Assembly: GCF_023161665.1 (NCBI RefSeq)
Contig: NZ_JALNTW010000016.1
Span: forward strand, 32,098 to 96,097
Direction of reading: 5' to 3'
Length of the DNA: 64,000 nucleotides
Source: Shewanella sp. 1CM18E
GTDB lineage: Bacteria > Pseudomonadota > Gammaproteobacteria > Enterobacterales > Shewanellaceae
Positions 1 through 8,745 of this stretch are shown piece after piece. The notes beneath the pieces are model-generated. The model searched no databases, was not told where the DNA came from, and saw only the letters and a list, made by a program, of their open reading frames with translations. Position 1 is the first letter of the stretch, and each line of letters starts with the position of its first letter. The translations under genes and the position numbers were made by a program.

Positions 1-14
1 ACTAAGGGCGATTT

Positions 15-1667
15 TTAGCCTTGCTTACGGGGCCTTGATAGCTCCGCTGGCGATAAGATATAAACATCTTCAGAATAAAAGTCTTCTGCTTGCGCCATAT
101 TCCACCATTCATTCCATGGCCCTGCTAATGATTCGCCATTAACGAGATCATTACTTTGTAATGGCTCAATCAGGCTACCAACAGACATGAGCAGACCGTA
201 AGGCGTACGACGTTTAAGCATATGTGGTTGCAGTTTATCTGGCGAGTCTAAGCCCATACTGCCAACTAATTCAAAGAAACTCTTAAGGGTATTTTGATGA
301 TAGTTTTTTACCCGTTCACTCTTGTCGATAACGTTTATAGCTTTACTGCGAGCAGGATCTTGTGTGGCTATACCTGTAGGGCAAAGGTTGGTATTACAGT
401 GGCGTGATTGAATACAACCAAGAGATAGCATCATGGTACGGGCGGCATTGACGGTATCTGCGCCCATTGCGATTTTGGCCAGCAGATCAAAACTTGATGC
501 CGTTTTACCTGAAGCGATAATTTTTATGTTATCGCGAAGCCCTGCGCCAGTTAGCGCATTATGGACAAAATAAACTGCTTCAAGGCACATCATACCGAGG
601 CGATTAGTAAATTCAACCGGAGCCGCGCCTGTGCCACCCTCTGCGCCATCAACGGTGATAAAGTCTGGAGTGATACCTGTTTCAATCATGGCTTTGCATA
701 ATCCTAGAAATTCGACGGGATTACCTAGACACAACTTAAAACCTACCGGCTTGCCATCACTAAGTTCTCTAAGGCGGGTGACAAAGTTAAGTAGATCTTT
801 TGGTGTGGTACATTCAGGATTAACCGCAGGTGAGACACAATCTCTATCTTTAGGGATATGGCGAATCGCAGCAATTTCATCAGTAATTTTGGCTGCTGGT
901 AATACGCCTCCATGTCCTGGCTTTGCACCTTGGGAGAGCTTAATTTCAATCATTTTGATTTGCGGCTGTGTCGCCATCGCTCTAAAACTATCAGGATTAA
1001 AGTTACCTGCGTCATCCCGGCAACCAAATAAACCAGAGCCAATTTGCCAAACGATGTCACCTTGGTGCTTTAAATGATAAGGGCTTACTCCGCCTTCACC
1101 AGTGTTGTGATAGCAGCCAGCTTTCAGTGCGCCTAAATTCAGTGATTCAATGGCATTAGCGCTGAGTGAGCCAAAACTCATCGCTGATATATTAAAGTAA
1201 CAGGCTTGATAGGGCTGCTTACAATCTGGACCACCAATCTTGATGCGCTTGGCGGTATCGTGGACTTCTTTAGGATGAAGTGATTGCCACAGGCTGAGGT
1301 AGTTATCTTCTAGTAAGTTTCTTTGGGTTCCAAAGGCGATGGTATCTCTTACATTCTTGGAACGTTGGTATACCAGTGAGCGTTGTTCGCGATTAAATGG
1401 GGTTTCTTCAGTATCGTTGGCAATAAAGTACTGCTGGATCTCAACTCGGTAGGACTCTAGGAAATAACGCAGGTAGGCTACAACGGGATAAAGGCGATTG
1501 AGTGTATGCGGGCTATGATGGATATCGTAATAGCCAACAACAGTATAAATGAGTGAACACACAAGGAGTAAGCTTGCAAATAAGCCTGATGCATTGAGCA
1601 TATAGTTAATAGCAAGCAGATTTCCTAAGGTCGCAATGACCCAATAGACCTTTTGCATTATTGTCAT
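15..1667 (-). CDS. FMN-binding glutamate synthase-like membrane-anchored protein
   Basis: This 550-residue protein matches the FMN/Fe-S synthase domain of glutamate synthase without the amidotransferase half. Visible motifs are SQGAKPGHGG (245-254), DGAEGGTGAAP (340-350, flavin site) and cysteines 418, 424 and 429, which fit the [3Fe-4S] ligands of the family. Two hydrophobic segments fill residues 5-45, so the enzyme is probably tethered to the inner membrane, unlike soluble GltB. The ATG is preceded by AAAGGA at good spacing. No gltD or glutaminase partner adjoins it. The family is common in proteobacteria, but its substrate is not settled, and I do not claim glutamate synthesis. Confidence 0.85.
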   Translation of the reverse strand: MTIMQKVYWVIATLGNLLAINYMLNASGLFASLLLVCSLIYTVVGYYDIHHSPHTLNRLYPVVAYLRYFLESYRVEIQQYFIANDTEETPFNREQRSLVYQRSKNVRDTIAFGTQRNLLEDNYLSLWQSLHPKEVHDTAKRIKIGGPDCKQPYQACYFNISAMSFGSLSANAIESLNLGALKAGCYHNTGEGGVSPYHLKHQGDIVWQIGSGLFGCRDDAGNFNPDSFRAMATQPQIKMIEIKLSQGAKPGHGGVLPAAKITDEIAAIRHIPKDRDCVSPAVNPECTTPKDLLNFVTRLRELSDGKPVGFKLCLGNPVEFLGLCKAMIETGITPDFITVDGAEGGTGAAPVEFTNRLGMMCLEAVYFVHNALTGAGLRDNIKIIASGKTASSFDLLAKIAMGADTVNAARTMMLSLGCIQSRHCNTNLCPTGIATQDPARSKAINVIDKSERVKNYHQNTLKSFFELVGSMGLDSPDKLQPHMLKRRTPYGLLMSVGSLIEPLQSNDLVNGESLAGPWNEWWNMAQAEDFYSEDVYILSPAELSRPRKQG

Positions 1668-1818
1668 AAAGCATTCCTTTGTAGCTGACTATAATTGGTA
1701 TCGCTTTATTGAACGCGATTAAGCACGTTTAAGCAAACATGTTTTAATACTTTCTAAACTAAACAAAATGTGAGTATATTAGGTGGATAACCCGTAAAGG
1801 GAATAAAAGGAGGTTATT

Positions 1819-2319
1819 GTGATTATCACTGAGACGGACAGGCTGATCCTGAGACATTTTGAAGCAAGAGATACTAAGGCCATCTTTTTGCTTAACAGTA
1901 TCCCCGAGGTACTGACTTATATTCCTGGAGAACCGATGACGTCATTGTGTCAGGCAGAGCAAATTTTTGAAAATGTCATTTCCACCAGTTATCGAGAACG
2001 CGGCTATGGTCGCTGGGCAGTAGAGCATAAAGCTGATGGCAAAGTGATCGGTTTTTGTGGGCCAACATTTATTACTGAGTTTAATGAGGTTGAACTTGGC
2101 TATCGTTATTTACCGCAATATTGGGGGCAGGGCATAGGTTATGAAGCTGGTGCTGCGGCATTAGATTGCTTTAAAAATTATGATATCCATGAAGCAATAG
2201 CTTTGATTTTACTTGGTAATAAAGGTTCAGAAGGCGTTGCTAGAAAAGTTGGTATGAAAGAGCGTAATCGCGATAAATTTATGGGTCACAAGGTCAATGT
2301 ATTTCACAAAGTGCTTTGA
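1819..2319 (+). CDS. GNAT N-acetyltransferase, RimJ/RimL type
   Basis: This 166-residue protein has the opening ETDRLILRHFEARD, a central ELGYRYLPQYWGQGIGYEAG acetyl-CoA binding region (the Q/GxxGxG/A loop is GQGIGYE) and a C-terminal NxxSxxVxxKxGM-like stretch (NKGSEGVARKVGMK). It probably acetylates a small-molecule or protein amine using acetyl-CoA; the substrate cannot be read from sequence. The start is GTG at 1819 with a strong AAGGAGG five bases upstream. It stands alone, divergent from the flavoenzyme and convergent with fur, with which it shares a terminator. Confidence 0.85.
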   Translation: MIITETDRLILRHFEARDTKAIFLLNSIPEVLTYIPGEPMTSLCQAEQIFENVISTSYRERGYGRWAVEHKADGKVIGFCGPTFITEFNEVELGYRYLPQYWGQGIGYEAGAAALDCFKNYDIHEAIALILLGNKGSEGVARKVGMKERNRDKFMGHKVNVFHKVL

Positions 2320-2404
2320 TAAGGCTCTTTAATTAGGTGACCATATTAAGGGCCTTGAATTAAAGGACATTAATTAAAACTATGATTACAGCTTTGTATA
2401 TTAC

Positions 2405-2445
2405 AGCCATAAAAAAACCAGCTCAGAGCTGGTTTTTTTATGGCT
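2405..2445. terminator. bidirectional intrinsic terminator, 41-bp perfect palindrome
   Basis: A 20-bp arm (agccat, seven A, ccagctc) pairs perfectly with its partner around a single central A. The GC core is flanked by a seven-A run on one side and a seven-T run on the other, so it can stop transcription from the acetyltransferase and from fur, which converge here. Confidence 0.9.
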
Positions 2446-2456
2446 TAAGCGCAGCT

Positions 2457-2888
2457 TTACGCGTCGCCGTGGTCACATTCATCGTTAGTGCACACGCCAT
2501 ATAAGTACAAGCTATGGTTGGTAAGCTTGATATTATGTTTCATCGCGATTTCATCCTGACGACGTTCAATCATTTCGTCAGAAAACTCAATAACCTTACC
2601 GCATGAAAGGCATACTAAATGGTCATGGTGATGCTGAGATGAAAGTTCAAAAACAGCCTTGCCGCTTTCAAAGTGGTGACGAGTCACAATACCTGCATCA
2701 TCAAATTGGTTTAGAACACGATAAACAGTAGCAAGACCAATCTCTTCACCCATGTCGAGTAACTTTTTATAGAGATCCTCGGCACTAATATGTTGATTCT
2801 CTGGCGCTTGCATCAATTCTAAAATTTTGACTCGTGGTAAGGTCACTTTCAAACCCGCTTTCTTTAGCGCTTGATTTCCATCTGTCAT
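2457..2888 (-). CDS. fur: Ferric uptake regulator Fur
   Basis: Iron-sensing homodimeric repressor of iron uptake genes. The 143-residue product is nearly colinear with E. coli Fur: MTDGNQALKKAGLKVTLPR start, winged helix with GLATVYRVLNQFDDAGIVTRH, metal site QHHHDH (85-90) and CLSC (93-96). A longer frame opens 11 codons earlier at 2921, but that ATG has no ribosome binding site, while the ATG at 2888 follows AAGAGA and matches the family N-terminus. It is monocistronic. I could not find a convincing Fur box upstream for autoregulation. Confidence 0.97.
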   Translation of the reverse strand: MTDGNQALKKAGLKVTLPRVKILELMQAPENQHISAEDLYKKLLDMGEEIGLATVYRVLNQFDDAGIVTRHHFESGKAVFELSSQHHHDHLVCLSCGKVIEFSDEMIERRQDEIAMKHNIKLTNHSLYLYGVCTNDECDHGDA

Positions 2889-3156
2889 TATTGGTCTCTT
2901 GATTGCAGAACGATTAGCCATAAGTTAATCAGTTCATTTGTGGGTATTCAATCCATTATATGTGTACAAAATGAAAACTTAAACCTTTGATCTAGCAATA
3001 AAGCGTCTTTACCAAATAAAAGCTATTAACTAGATATAAAACAAGCAATTTAAGCATACATTTTGTATTGTTATTACCCATTTATACTAACGCCTAATGT
3101 CATATAAGACTACAAAAAGGCAAAATGGCAACAAAGACCAATAAAAAGGACTGTAG

Positions 3157-3882
3157 ATGTACCAGCAGATTGTAGTATTGACCGGAGCAGGGATCTCTGC
3201 CGAATCTGGATTACGCACCTTTAGAGATCAAGACGGTTTATGGGAAGAACATAAAATTGAAGAGGTCGCTACGCCTGAAGGTTATGCAAATAATCCTGAG
3301 TTGGTGGAGGGGTTTTATAACGACAGGTGGCAGCAGTTTCACAATGGCTCAATTGAGCCTAATGCGGGGCATATTGCGCTGGCTAAATTAGAGCAAAAGT
3401 TTCAAGGCGAATTGTTAGTCGTTACGCAAAACATTGATGACTTACATGAAAGAGCAGGTTCTAGACGTTTGTTACATATGCATGGAGAGCTTTCTAAGGG
3501 CCGTTGCCCACGCTCGCAACAAACGTTTTTGCTTAGGGAGCCTTTTGGACCAGAGCATACTTGTACTTGTTGTATTCCGGCACAACGTCTGCGGCCCCAT
3601 GTGGTGTGGTTTGGCGAAATGCCGTTCGGCTTAGATAGAATTCAGCACGCGCTTGATACCTGTGACCTATTTATCGCAATTGGTACATCGGGTACTGTTT
3701 ATCCCGCTGCAGGTTTTGTAGATACCGCTAATCATCATGGCGCTCAAACCGTTGAGATTAACTTAGTCGCAGCCGACCGCCATAGTCAGTTTCAATATCA
3801 TCTTGAGGGCAAGGCGAGCGAGTTAGTACCTAAACTTGTTGACGATATTCTTAGCGGCAAAATTGTCAGTAACGATATTTAG
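3157..3882 (+). CDS. cobB: NAD-dependent protein deacylase (sirtuin) CobB
   Basis: Class III sirtuin that removes acyl groups from lysines, using NAD. The 241-residue protein shows GAGISAESGLRTFRD for NAD binding, TQNIDDLHERAG, the catalytic histidine in HMHGE, and LRPHVVWFGEMP. FYNDR supplies Tyr54 and Arg57, the pair that selects succinyl and malonyl lysine in bacterial CobB, so desuccinylase as well as deacetylase activity is expected. Cysteines in RCPRSQ and CTCC form a small zinc region as in the E. coli protein. E. coli CobB isoforms carry an N-terminal extension that is absent here. Its start follows an AAAAGGA site. Confidence 0.95.
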   Translation: MYQQIVVLTGAGISAESGLRTFRDQDGLWEEHKIEEVATPEGYANNPELVEGFYNDRWQQFHNGSIEPNAGHIALAKLEQKFQGELLVVTQNIDDLHERAGSRRLLHMHGELSKGRCPRSQQTFLLREPFGPEHTCTCCIPAQRLRPHVVWFGEMPFGLDRIQHALDTCDLFIAIGTSGTVYPAAGFVDTANHHGAQTVEINLVAADRHSQFQYHLEGKASELVPKLVDDILSGKIVSNDI

Positions 3883-3951
3883 ACTTAATCATATTTAGAA
3901 TTAGTGATTGGCTGTAACAATCACACAGCAAAACTTTTGGGGCTGAAACGA

Positions 3952-4413
3952 ATGACAAGACAAACTAATTACCAAGGTTTAGCAATTATTATGCGCGGTT
4001 TACCAGGCAGTGGTAAAAGCTACTGGGTTGAAGAGTATATTAAGGGGCTGCCAAAATCACAAAGTGATGAGCGAGTGAAAGTTTGCTCGACGGATGAGTT
4101 TTTTTATCAAGAAGGACAATACAAGTTTAATCCTAAAGAGTTGTCTAAATACCACCAACTCAACTTAACCCGTTTTATACATGCCATTGCCAATAAAGTA
4201 CCTGTAGTGATCTGTGATAATACTAATATGGCAGAGTGGGAGTTTGAGGGATACTGTACAGCAGCGAAAGCGGAAGGCTATCAAGTTCAAATTCAACAAG
4301 TGGGTGAGCCAAAAAATAAAGAGCATCAATTGTTATGTGCAGATAGGAATAAGCACAGCGTACCCTTAAAAAGTATCATAAGAATGGCAAATAGCTTCGA
4401 GGTTTTAAGATAA
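3952..4413 (+). CDS. P-loop ATPase/kinase (AAA_33 type)
   Basis: A small soluble protein of about 153 residues with a Walker A loop GLPGSGKS (16-23), a downstream CSTDEFF segment with an acidic pair, and VVICDNTNM, a pattern seen in polynucleotide-kinase-like and NEDD4BP2-like P-loop proteins. It probably phosphorylates a nucleic acid end or small molecule, but the substrate is unknown. The frame can also open at GTG 3904, 16 codons earlier; neither start has a strong ribosome binding site, and I prefer ATG 3952. It lies 69 bases after cobB and may be cotranscribed. Confidence 0.7.
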   Translation: MTRQTNYQGLAIIMRGLPGSGKSYWVEEYIKGLPKSQSDERVKVCSTDEFFYQEGQYKFNPKELSKYHQLNLTRFIHAIANKVPVVICDNTNMAEWEFEGYCTAAKAEGYQVQIQQVGEPKNKEHQLLCADRNKHSVPLKSIIRMANSFEVLR

Positions 4414-4736
4414 GCGATAACAAAGGTGACTTGATTTATCAAAGCTATCTTACTGTGTTGTATCGTTTCATTTCTGCGGTAGCAGTGACAGTTTTTAGCT
4501 TTTTCAAATCGTGGGTTACATCTGCTTTAGTAGGTGGCTTTAAGCGACTAAAACATTTCTTTCTATCTAAGGGTTATGGCCCTCCTTGAATAGCCTACTT
4601 ATGCCTTCTATCCTTTTAGTTGGTTAGTTAGCATCTACCTTTGTTGTTTTGAAAAGTATGTGCAATCAACAACCATCTGATGTTGCGTTATAGCTGATTA
4701 TCGCAATGGAAAATCATTAATAAAAGGACGCTTATT
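4414..4736. other. intergenic, nothing recognised
   Basis: About 320 AT-rich bases between the P-loop gene and the secreted hydrolase. I see no ORF with a ribosome binding site, no clear terminator and no long repeat. It must contain the promoter of the downstream gene. Confidence 0.5.
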
Positions 4737-5642
4737 ATGGCTAGGTATTTGTTCAATGTGTTGGTTTTTACGGGACTCATGTTTGTCAGTTGCTTTAATG
4801 CCCAAGCAGAATCCACTGTCTCAGTTGATGTATTTAAAGGTGAAACTGCCACAGTTAATTCCTATCTCTTTTCAAATGGTAAGTCACTCATTGTAATGGA
4901 TGTTCAGCGCTCATCTATTGAAGCTGAAAAGTTAGCTAAAGTTATTCAAGCTAAAGGGTTACCGTTAACTCATATTCTTATTAGCCACGGGCATCCTGAT
5001 CACTACATTGGTATGAACTTGCTGATGCAAACGTTTCCTGATGTAAAAGTAGTTGTTGCAAATGAGGACATTAAAAAAGATATCATTGGATTTTCTACTT
5101 GGATGGAAAGTGTAGGCTGGTTAGAAAACGAACCTGCGCTAAAACCTAAATCAGCTAAGAACCCCGATGGTTTTGACTATGAGAATAATATTACTCTTAT
5201 AACGGGCGATAGCTTGGCCTTCAAAGGCGGTGGAGAACTTAAGCTTGATACTCACTATCTACCTGCTGAGGCAAATCATGTTACAACTATCTATATTGAT
5301 GATTTGAATGCCTTATTTACTTCGGATCTGGGCTATAACAAGGTCCATTTATGGATGGGGCAAGGAGTAACGAATGAGCATATTCAAAACTGGAAAGCGC
5401 AATTGTTGGCATTTAACAAAACTTATAACGATTCTGATTTAGTTATTTATCCAGGTCATGGTGATGCGACAAGCAACCAATTATTTACAGAGATGATAGG
5501 TTATATAGAATATTTTCAGCTAATCACTGAGAGCACTGACTCCAGAGCGGAAGCAATGGCAGCGATGAAACAGCGTTATCCTAATTATAAAGAGGCGGAT
5601 TTTTTATTGAAGTACAGTGTCGACTTTCATGTTAAGGAATAA
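4737..5642 (+). CDS. Secreted metallo-beta-lactamase-fold hydrolase
   Basis: This 301-residue protein begins with a signal peptide (residues 1-24, cleavage after NAQA). The zinc motif HGHPDH lies at 84-89, followed by further ligand candidates in FTSDLGYNKVH and YPGHGD, so the active site looks intact and binuclear. The fold covers glyoxalase II, lactonases, beta-lactamases and others. The shape resembles the 'MBL fold metallo-hydrolase' proteins of marine bacteria, with no specific substrate implied. The N-terminus is typical of a periplasmic enzyme. It is monocistronic, with AAAAGGA upstream, and the stop is followed at once by the MITE-like element. Confidence 0.85.
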   Translation: MARYLFNVLVFTGLMFVSCFNAQAESTVSVDVFKGETATVNSYLFSNGKSLIVMDVQRSSIEAEKLAKVIQAKGLPLTHILISHGHPDHYIGMNLLMQTFPDVKVVVANEDIKKDIIGFSTWMESVGWLENEPALKPKSAKNPDGFDYENNITLITGDSLAFKGGGELKLDTHYLPAEANHVTTIYIDDLNALFTSDLGYNKVHLWMGQGVTNEHIQNWKAQLLAFNKTYNDSDLVIYPGHGDATSNQLFTEMIGYIEYFQLITESTDSRAEAMAAMKQRYPNYKEADFLLKYSVDFHVKE

Positions 5643-5662
5643 TACTAATCGCTATGATATTA

Positions 5663-5992
5663 ATACCAATCAGTATAAACATTTAGTCATTCAGCGAGAG
5701 TTTAGCGGTTTTGAGGCAAGGTCATTAAGTGCTCCTGCTTTAATGACATTCGCTGCATCCATGCAGCTCGCAACGAATGAAGAGCATAGTTGTTCTACGT
5801 TCAAGTTCCCTCTTTGTTTATTAAGAGTCACAGCATCAGAACCGCTAAAACTCGCCATTCTGGAACGTTTTTGGCAGCCTACTTCTGCGTTGAATACCTT
5901 TATAAGGGAATAACCATTATTTCAGCTATTCGCCTTGAATTAGTTTGCCAAAAATCGTTCTGAGCTGATCAAATTCTTATACTGATTGGTAT
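5663..5992. mobile_element. MITE-like element with perfect 16-bp terminal inverted repeats
   Basis: The sequence ataccaatcagtataa at 5663-5678 is repeated exactly in inverse orientation at 5977-5992, bracketing 330 bp with no transposase. An open frame across the left half has no family features and starts inside the upstream gene, so I do not call it a gene. Isolated copies of the same terminal sequence occur at 32282-32295 and, less exactly, at 50055-50070. I see no clear target-site duplication. Inference: a non-autonomous transposable element or its relic. Confidence 0.75.
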
Positions 5993-6034
5993 AAACCGTT
6001 TGCGAATTGATGACTCAATAAGCTAAAGATAATA

Positions 6035-6068
6035 AAAAAGCCTGTAGATTTTCATCTACAGGCTTTTT
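6035..6068 (-). terminator. intrinsic terminator of the EF-G gene
   Basis: A perfect 15-bp stem (6035-6049 with 6054-6068) with a 4-nt loop and A/T-rich outer arms. Read on the minus strand it lies about 40 bases after the EF-G stop codon and ends in a U run. Confidence 0.9.
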
Positions 6069-6110
6069 GTTAAAGATTAAAACTCTAAAGAGTCATAACT
6101 AAATTAATAG

Positions 6111-8204
6111 TTACTTCTTAGCTTCAGCAGCTTTTCTTTCTTTAACTTGAGCGATAACTTTCTCAGAAACGCTGTTTGGACACTGTGCGTAGTGAGCGAA
6201 TTCCATAGAGAATTGGCCACGACCAGAAGTCATAGTACGTAGTGAACCGATGTAACCGAACATTTCTGAAAGCGGTACGTCAGCCTTAATACGAACACCA
6301 GTAACACCAGCGTTTTGGTCTTTGATCATACCACGACGACGGTTAAGGTCACCAATTACGTCACCAACGTTGTCATCTGGGCTGAATACGTCAACGTTCA
6401 TGATTGGCTCAAGAAGTTCTGCACCAGCTTTTGGCATAGATTGACGGAATGCGCCTTTAGCAGCGATTTCGAACGCGATAGCTGACGAGTCAACTGCGTG
6501 GAAAGCACCGTCAGTTAGTTCTAGTTCAACGTCTAGCACTGGGAAGCCTGCAACAGTACCAGTCTTCATCATGCTTTCGAAGCCTTTCTCAACTGCTGGC
6601 CAGAATTCCTTAGGAACGTTACCACCAACTACTGAAGACTTGAACGTGAAGCCAGTGTTTGCTTCGCCTGGACGGATAACGTAGTCGATCTTACCGAACT
6701 GACCAGAACCACCAGACTGCTTCTTGTGAGTGTAGCTATCAGCGATTTCGCGAGTGATAGTTTCACGGTAAGCAACTTGTGGCTCACCTACAATTAGCTC
6801 AACGCCGTAAGTACGCTTAAGGATGTCTACCTTAATGTCTAGGTGAAGCTCACCCATACCTTTAAGAATAGTTTCACCTGAGTCTTCGTCAGTTTCTACG
6901 CGGAATGATGGATCTTCAGCGATCATCTTACCGATAGCAACACCCATCTTCTCAGAACCACCTTTATCTTTTGGTGCTACTGCGATAGAGATTACTGGCT
7001 CTGGGAATACCATTGCTTCAAGAGTACAAGGGTGCTTAACATCACATAAAGTGTGACCAGTTTGTACGTTCTTCATACCAACGATCGCGATGATGTCACC
7101 AGCTTGTGCGTAATCAAGTTCGTTACGCTCGTCAGCTTGCATTTCACACATACGGCCGATACGTTCAGTCTTACCAGTTGCACTGTTAAGAATCGTGTCG
7201 CCTTTACGTAGCTGACCTGAGTAGATACGTACGAATGTTAGTGCACCGAAACGGTCATCCATAATCTTGAATGCTAGTGCTTTTAGTGGCTCGTCTACAG
7301 ATACTAGAGCGTGCTCACCAGTTTCGTTACCTTCTTCGTCAGTTAGAGGCTGTGGATCAACTTCTACTGGATCTGGTAGGTAATCAACAACTGCGTCAAG
7401 AAGAAGCTGCATACCTTTGTTCTTGAATGCAGAACCACAGTATGTTGGGAAGAAGTCCATAGTACGAGTACCCTTACGGATACAACGCTTGATGTCTTCG
7501 ATAGATGGCTCTTCGCCTTCCATGTATGCTTCTAATAGATCATCGTCTTGCTCAAGAGCAGTTTCGATTAGCATTTCACGGTATTCTTCAACTTGGTCAA
7601 CCATGTCAGCTGGAATGTCTTCGATGCGGTAGTTTTCCGCTTCGCCAGTCTCATCCCAAACCCAAGCTTTACGAGAAAGTAGGTCAACAACACCACTGAA
7701 TTCGTCTTCGATACCGATTGGTAGAACCATTACTAGTGCGTTAGCAGCTAGAACGTCTTTAGTTTGCTTAACAACACGTAGGAAGTCAGCACCCATACGG
7801 TCTAACTTGTTTACGAAGATGATACGAGCAACGCGAGAATCGTTAGCATAGCGCCAGTTAGTTTCTGATTGTGGTTCAACACCACCAGAACCACAGAATA
7901 CACCGATACCACCGTCAAGAACTTTAAGAGAACGGTAAACTTCTACTGTAAAGTCAACGTGGCCAGGGGTGTCAATAACGTTGAAACGGTGATCGTTCCA
8001 AAAACAACTAACAGCAGCAGACTGAATGGTAATACCACGCTCAGCTTCCTGTTCCATGAAGTCAGTTGTAGATTCGCCGTCATGAGTTTCACCAGACTTA
8101 TGGATCTTACCGGTTAGCTTTAGGATACGCTCAGTTGTAGTAGTCTTACCCGCGTCAACGTGAGCAAAGATACCAATGTTTCTGTACTTTGATAAATCAG
8201 TCAT
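6111..8204 (-). CDS. fusA: Translation elongation factor G, free-standing paralogue (EF-G2)
   Basis: Ribosomal translocase GTPase of 697 residues, with G motifs AHVDAGKTT (14-22), DTPGHVDF and NKLDR and all EF-G domains through the C-terminal SLRTMTSGRGQFSMEF. It is not flanked by rpsL, rpsG or tuf, so it is not the str-operon copy. The N-terminus MTDLSKYRNIGIFAH and SCFW variant of switch II also differ from the canonical form. Several gammaproteobacteria carry a second EF-G, and in Pseudomonas aeruginosa the two share elongation and recycling. Which job this one has is unknown. The gene's codon use is strongly skewed to preferred codons, which suggests high expression. Confidence 0.92.
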   Translation of the reverse strand: MTDLSKYRNIGIFAHVDAGKTTTTERILKLTGKIHKSGETHDGESTTDFMEQEAERGITIQSAAVSCFWNDHRFNVIDTPGHVDFTVEVYRSLKVLDGGIGVFCGSGGVEPQSETNWRYANDSRVARIIFVNKLDRMGADFLRVVKQTKDVLAANALVMVLPIGIEDEFSGVVDLLSRKAWVWDETGEAENYRIEDIPADMVDQVEEYREMLIETALEQDDDLLEAYMEGEEPSIEDIKRCIRKGTRTMDFFPTYCGSAFKNKGMQLLLDAVVDYLPDPVEVDPQPLTDEEGNETGEHALVSVDEPLKALAFKIMDDRFGALTFVRIYSGQLRKGDTILNSATGKTERIGRMCEMQADERNELDYAQAGDIIAIVGMKNVQTGHTLCDVKHPCTLEAMVFPEPVISIAVAPKDKGGSEKMGVAIGKMIAEDPSFRVETDEDSGETILKGMGELHLDIKVDILKRTYGVELIVGEPQVAYRETITREIADSYTHKKQSGGSGQFGKIDYVIRPGEANTGFTFKSSVVGGNVPKEFWPAVEKGFESMMKTGTVAGFPVLDVELELTDGAFHAVDSSAIAFEIAAKGAFRQSMPKAGAELLEPIMNVDVFSPDDNVGDVIGDLNRRRGMIKDQNAGVTGVRIKADVPLSEMFGYIGSLRTMTSGRGQFSMEFAHYAQCPNSVSEKVIAQVKERKAAEAKK

Positions 8205-8745
8205 TTTTCTACTCTATTGGAGTTACGTTCTAAAATTCCGCGCAAGTATAGCAATACTTTTCAATTTATTTTATTCATTTTTATCATTCAGGGCTAAATT
8301 AAACGAAATATCATAAAAAAATCACATTTTATAGCCAAAACTAAGCTCAAAAATCCGTTTGCAAAGGCTTGAGGAACCTAGCATGTGGCTTTTTTCGCTG
8401 AATTTTTTATCGACATAGAATAAATGGGCATACGATTGCGCGAAGCTGAAGCTAGTTTAGTCAAATTTAATCTAAAAGGACACAAGCAAACGCAAGTATG
8501 TATAGCTATGTTTGCTCAATGAATGGCTTTCCCGTCGTTAACCTGAATTAGCTAAGGCAGGCTTGTATGCATATAGTACTTTGAGTGGTGTCTTTAGTGA
8601 TTGTTAATCGTTTTCCAGGTGTTCAACGTATCTCATGTAATGATGCTTCTATTCTCAACAAATACATTTTATCCCATAGATCCTGTGTGGGCAGAGGCAG
8701 TAGGGGTCGACATAACGCGCAGGCGAATTTAATTGAGGGCATTTG
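8205..8745. other. intergenic, nothing firm
   Basis: About 540 bases between the divergent EF-G and metallopeptidase-like genes; it must hold both promoters. A 32-codon ATG frame begins at 8424 but has no ribosome binding site or recognisable content. I see no repeat or RNA structure I can support. Confidence 0.5.

Noticed and set aside
5617..5913. 98-codon frame overlapping the hydrolase end
   Set aside because: It begins inside the preceding gene, has no binding site, and most of it lies within the MITE-like element.
7417..8117. three plus-strand frames opposite EF-G
   Set aside because: They are antisense shadows of a strongly codon-biased gene and have no family features.
8424..8522. 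32-codon frame in the gap after EF-G
   Set aside because: No ribosome binding site and no recognisable protein pattern.
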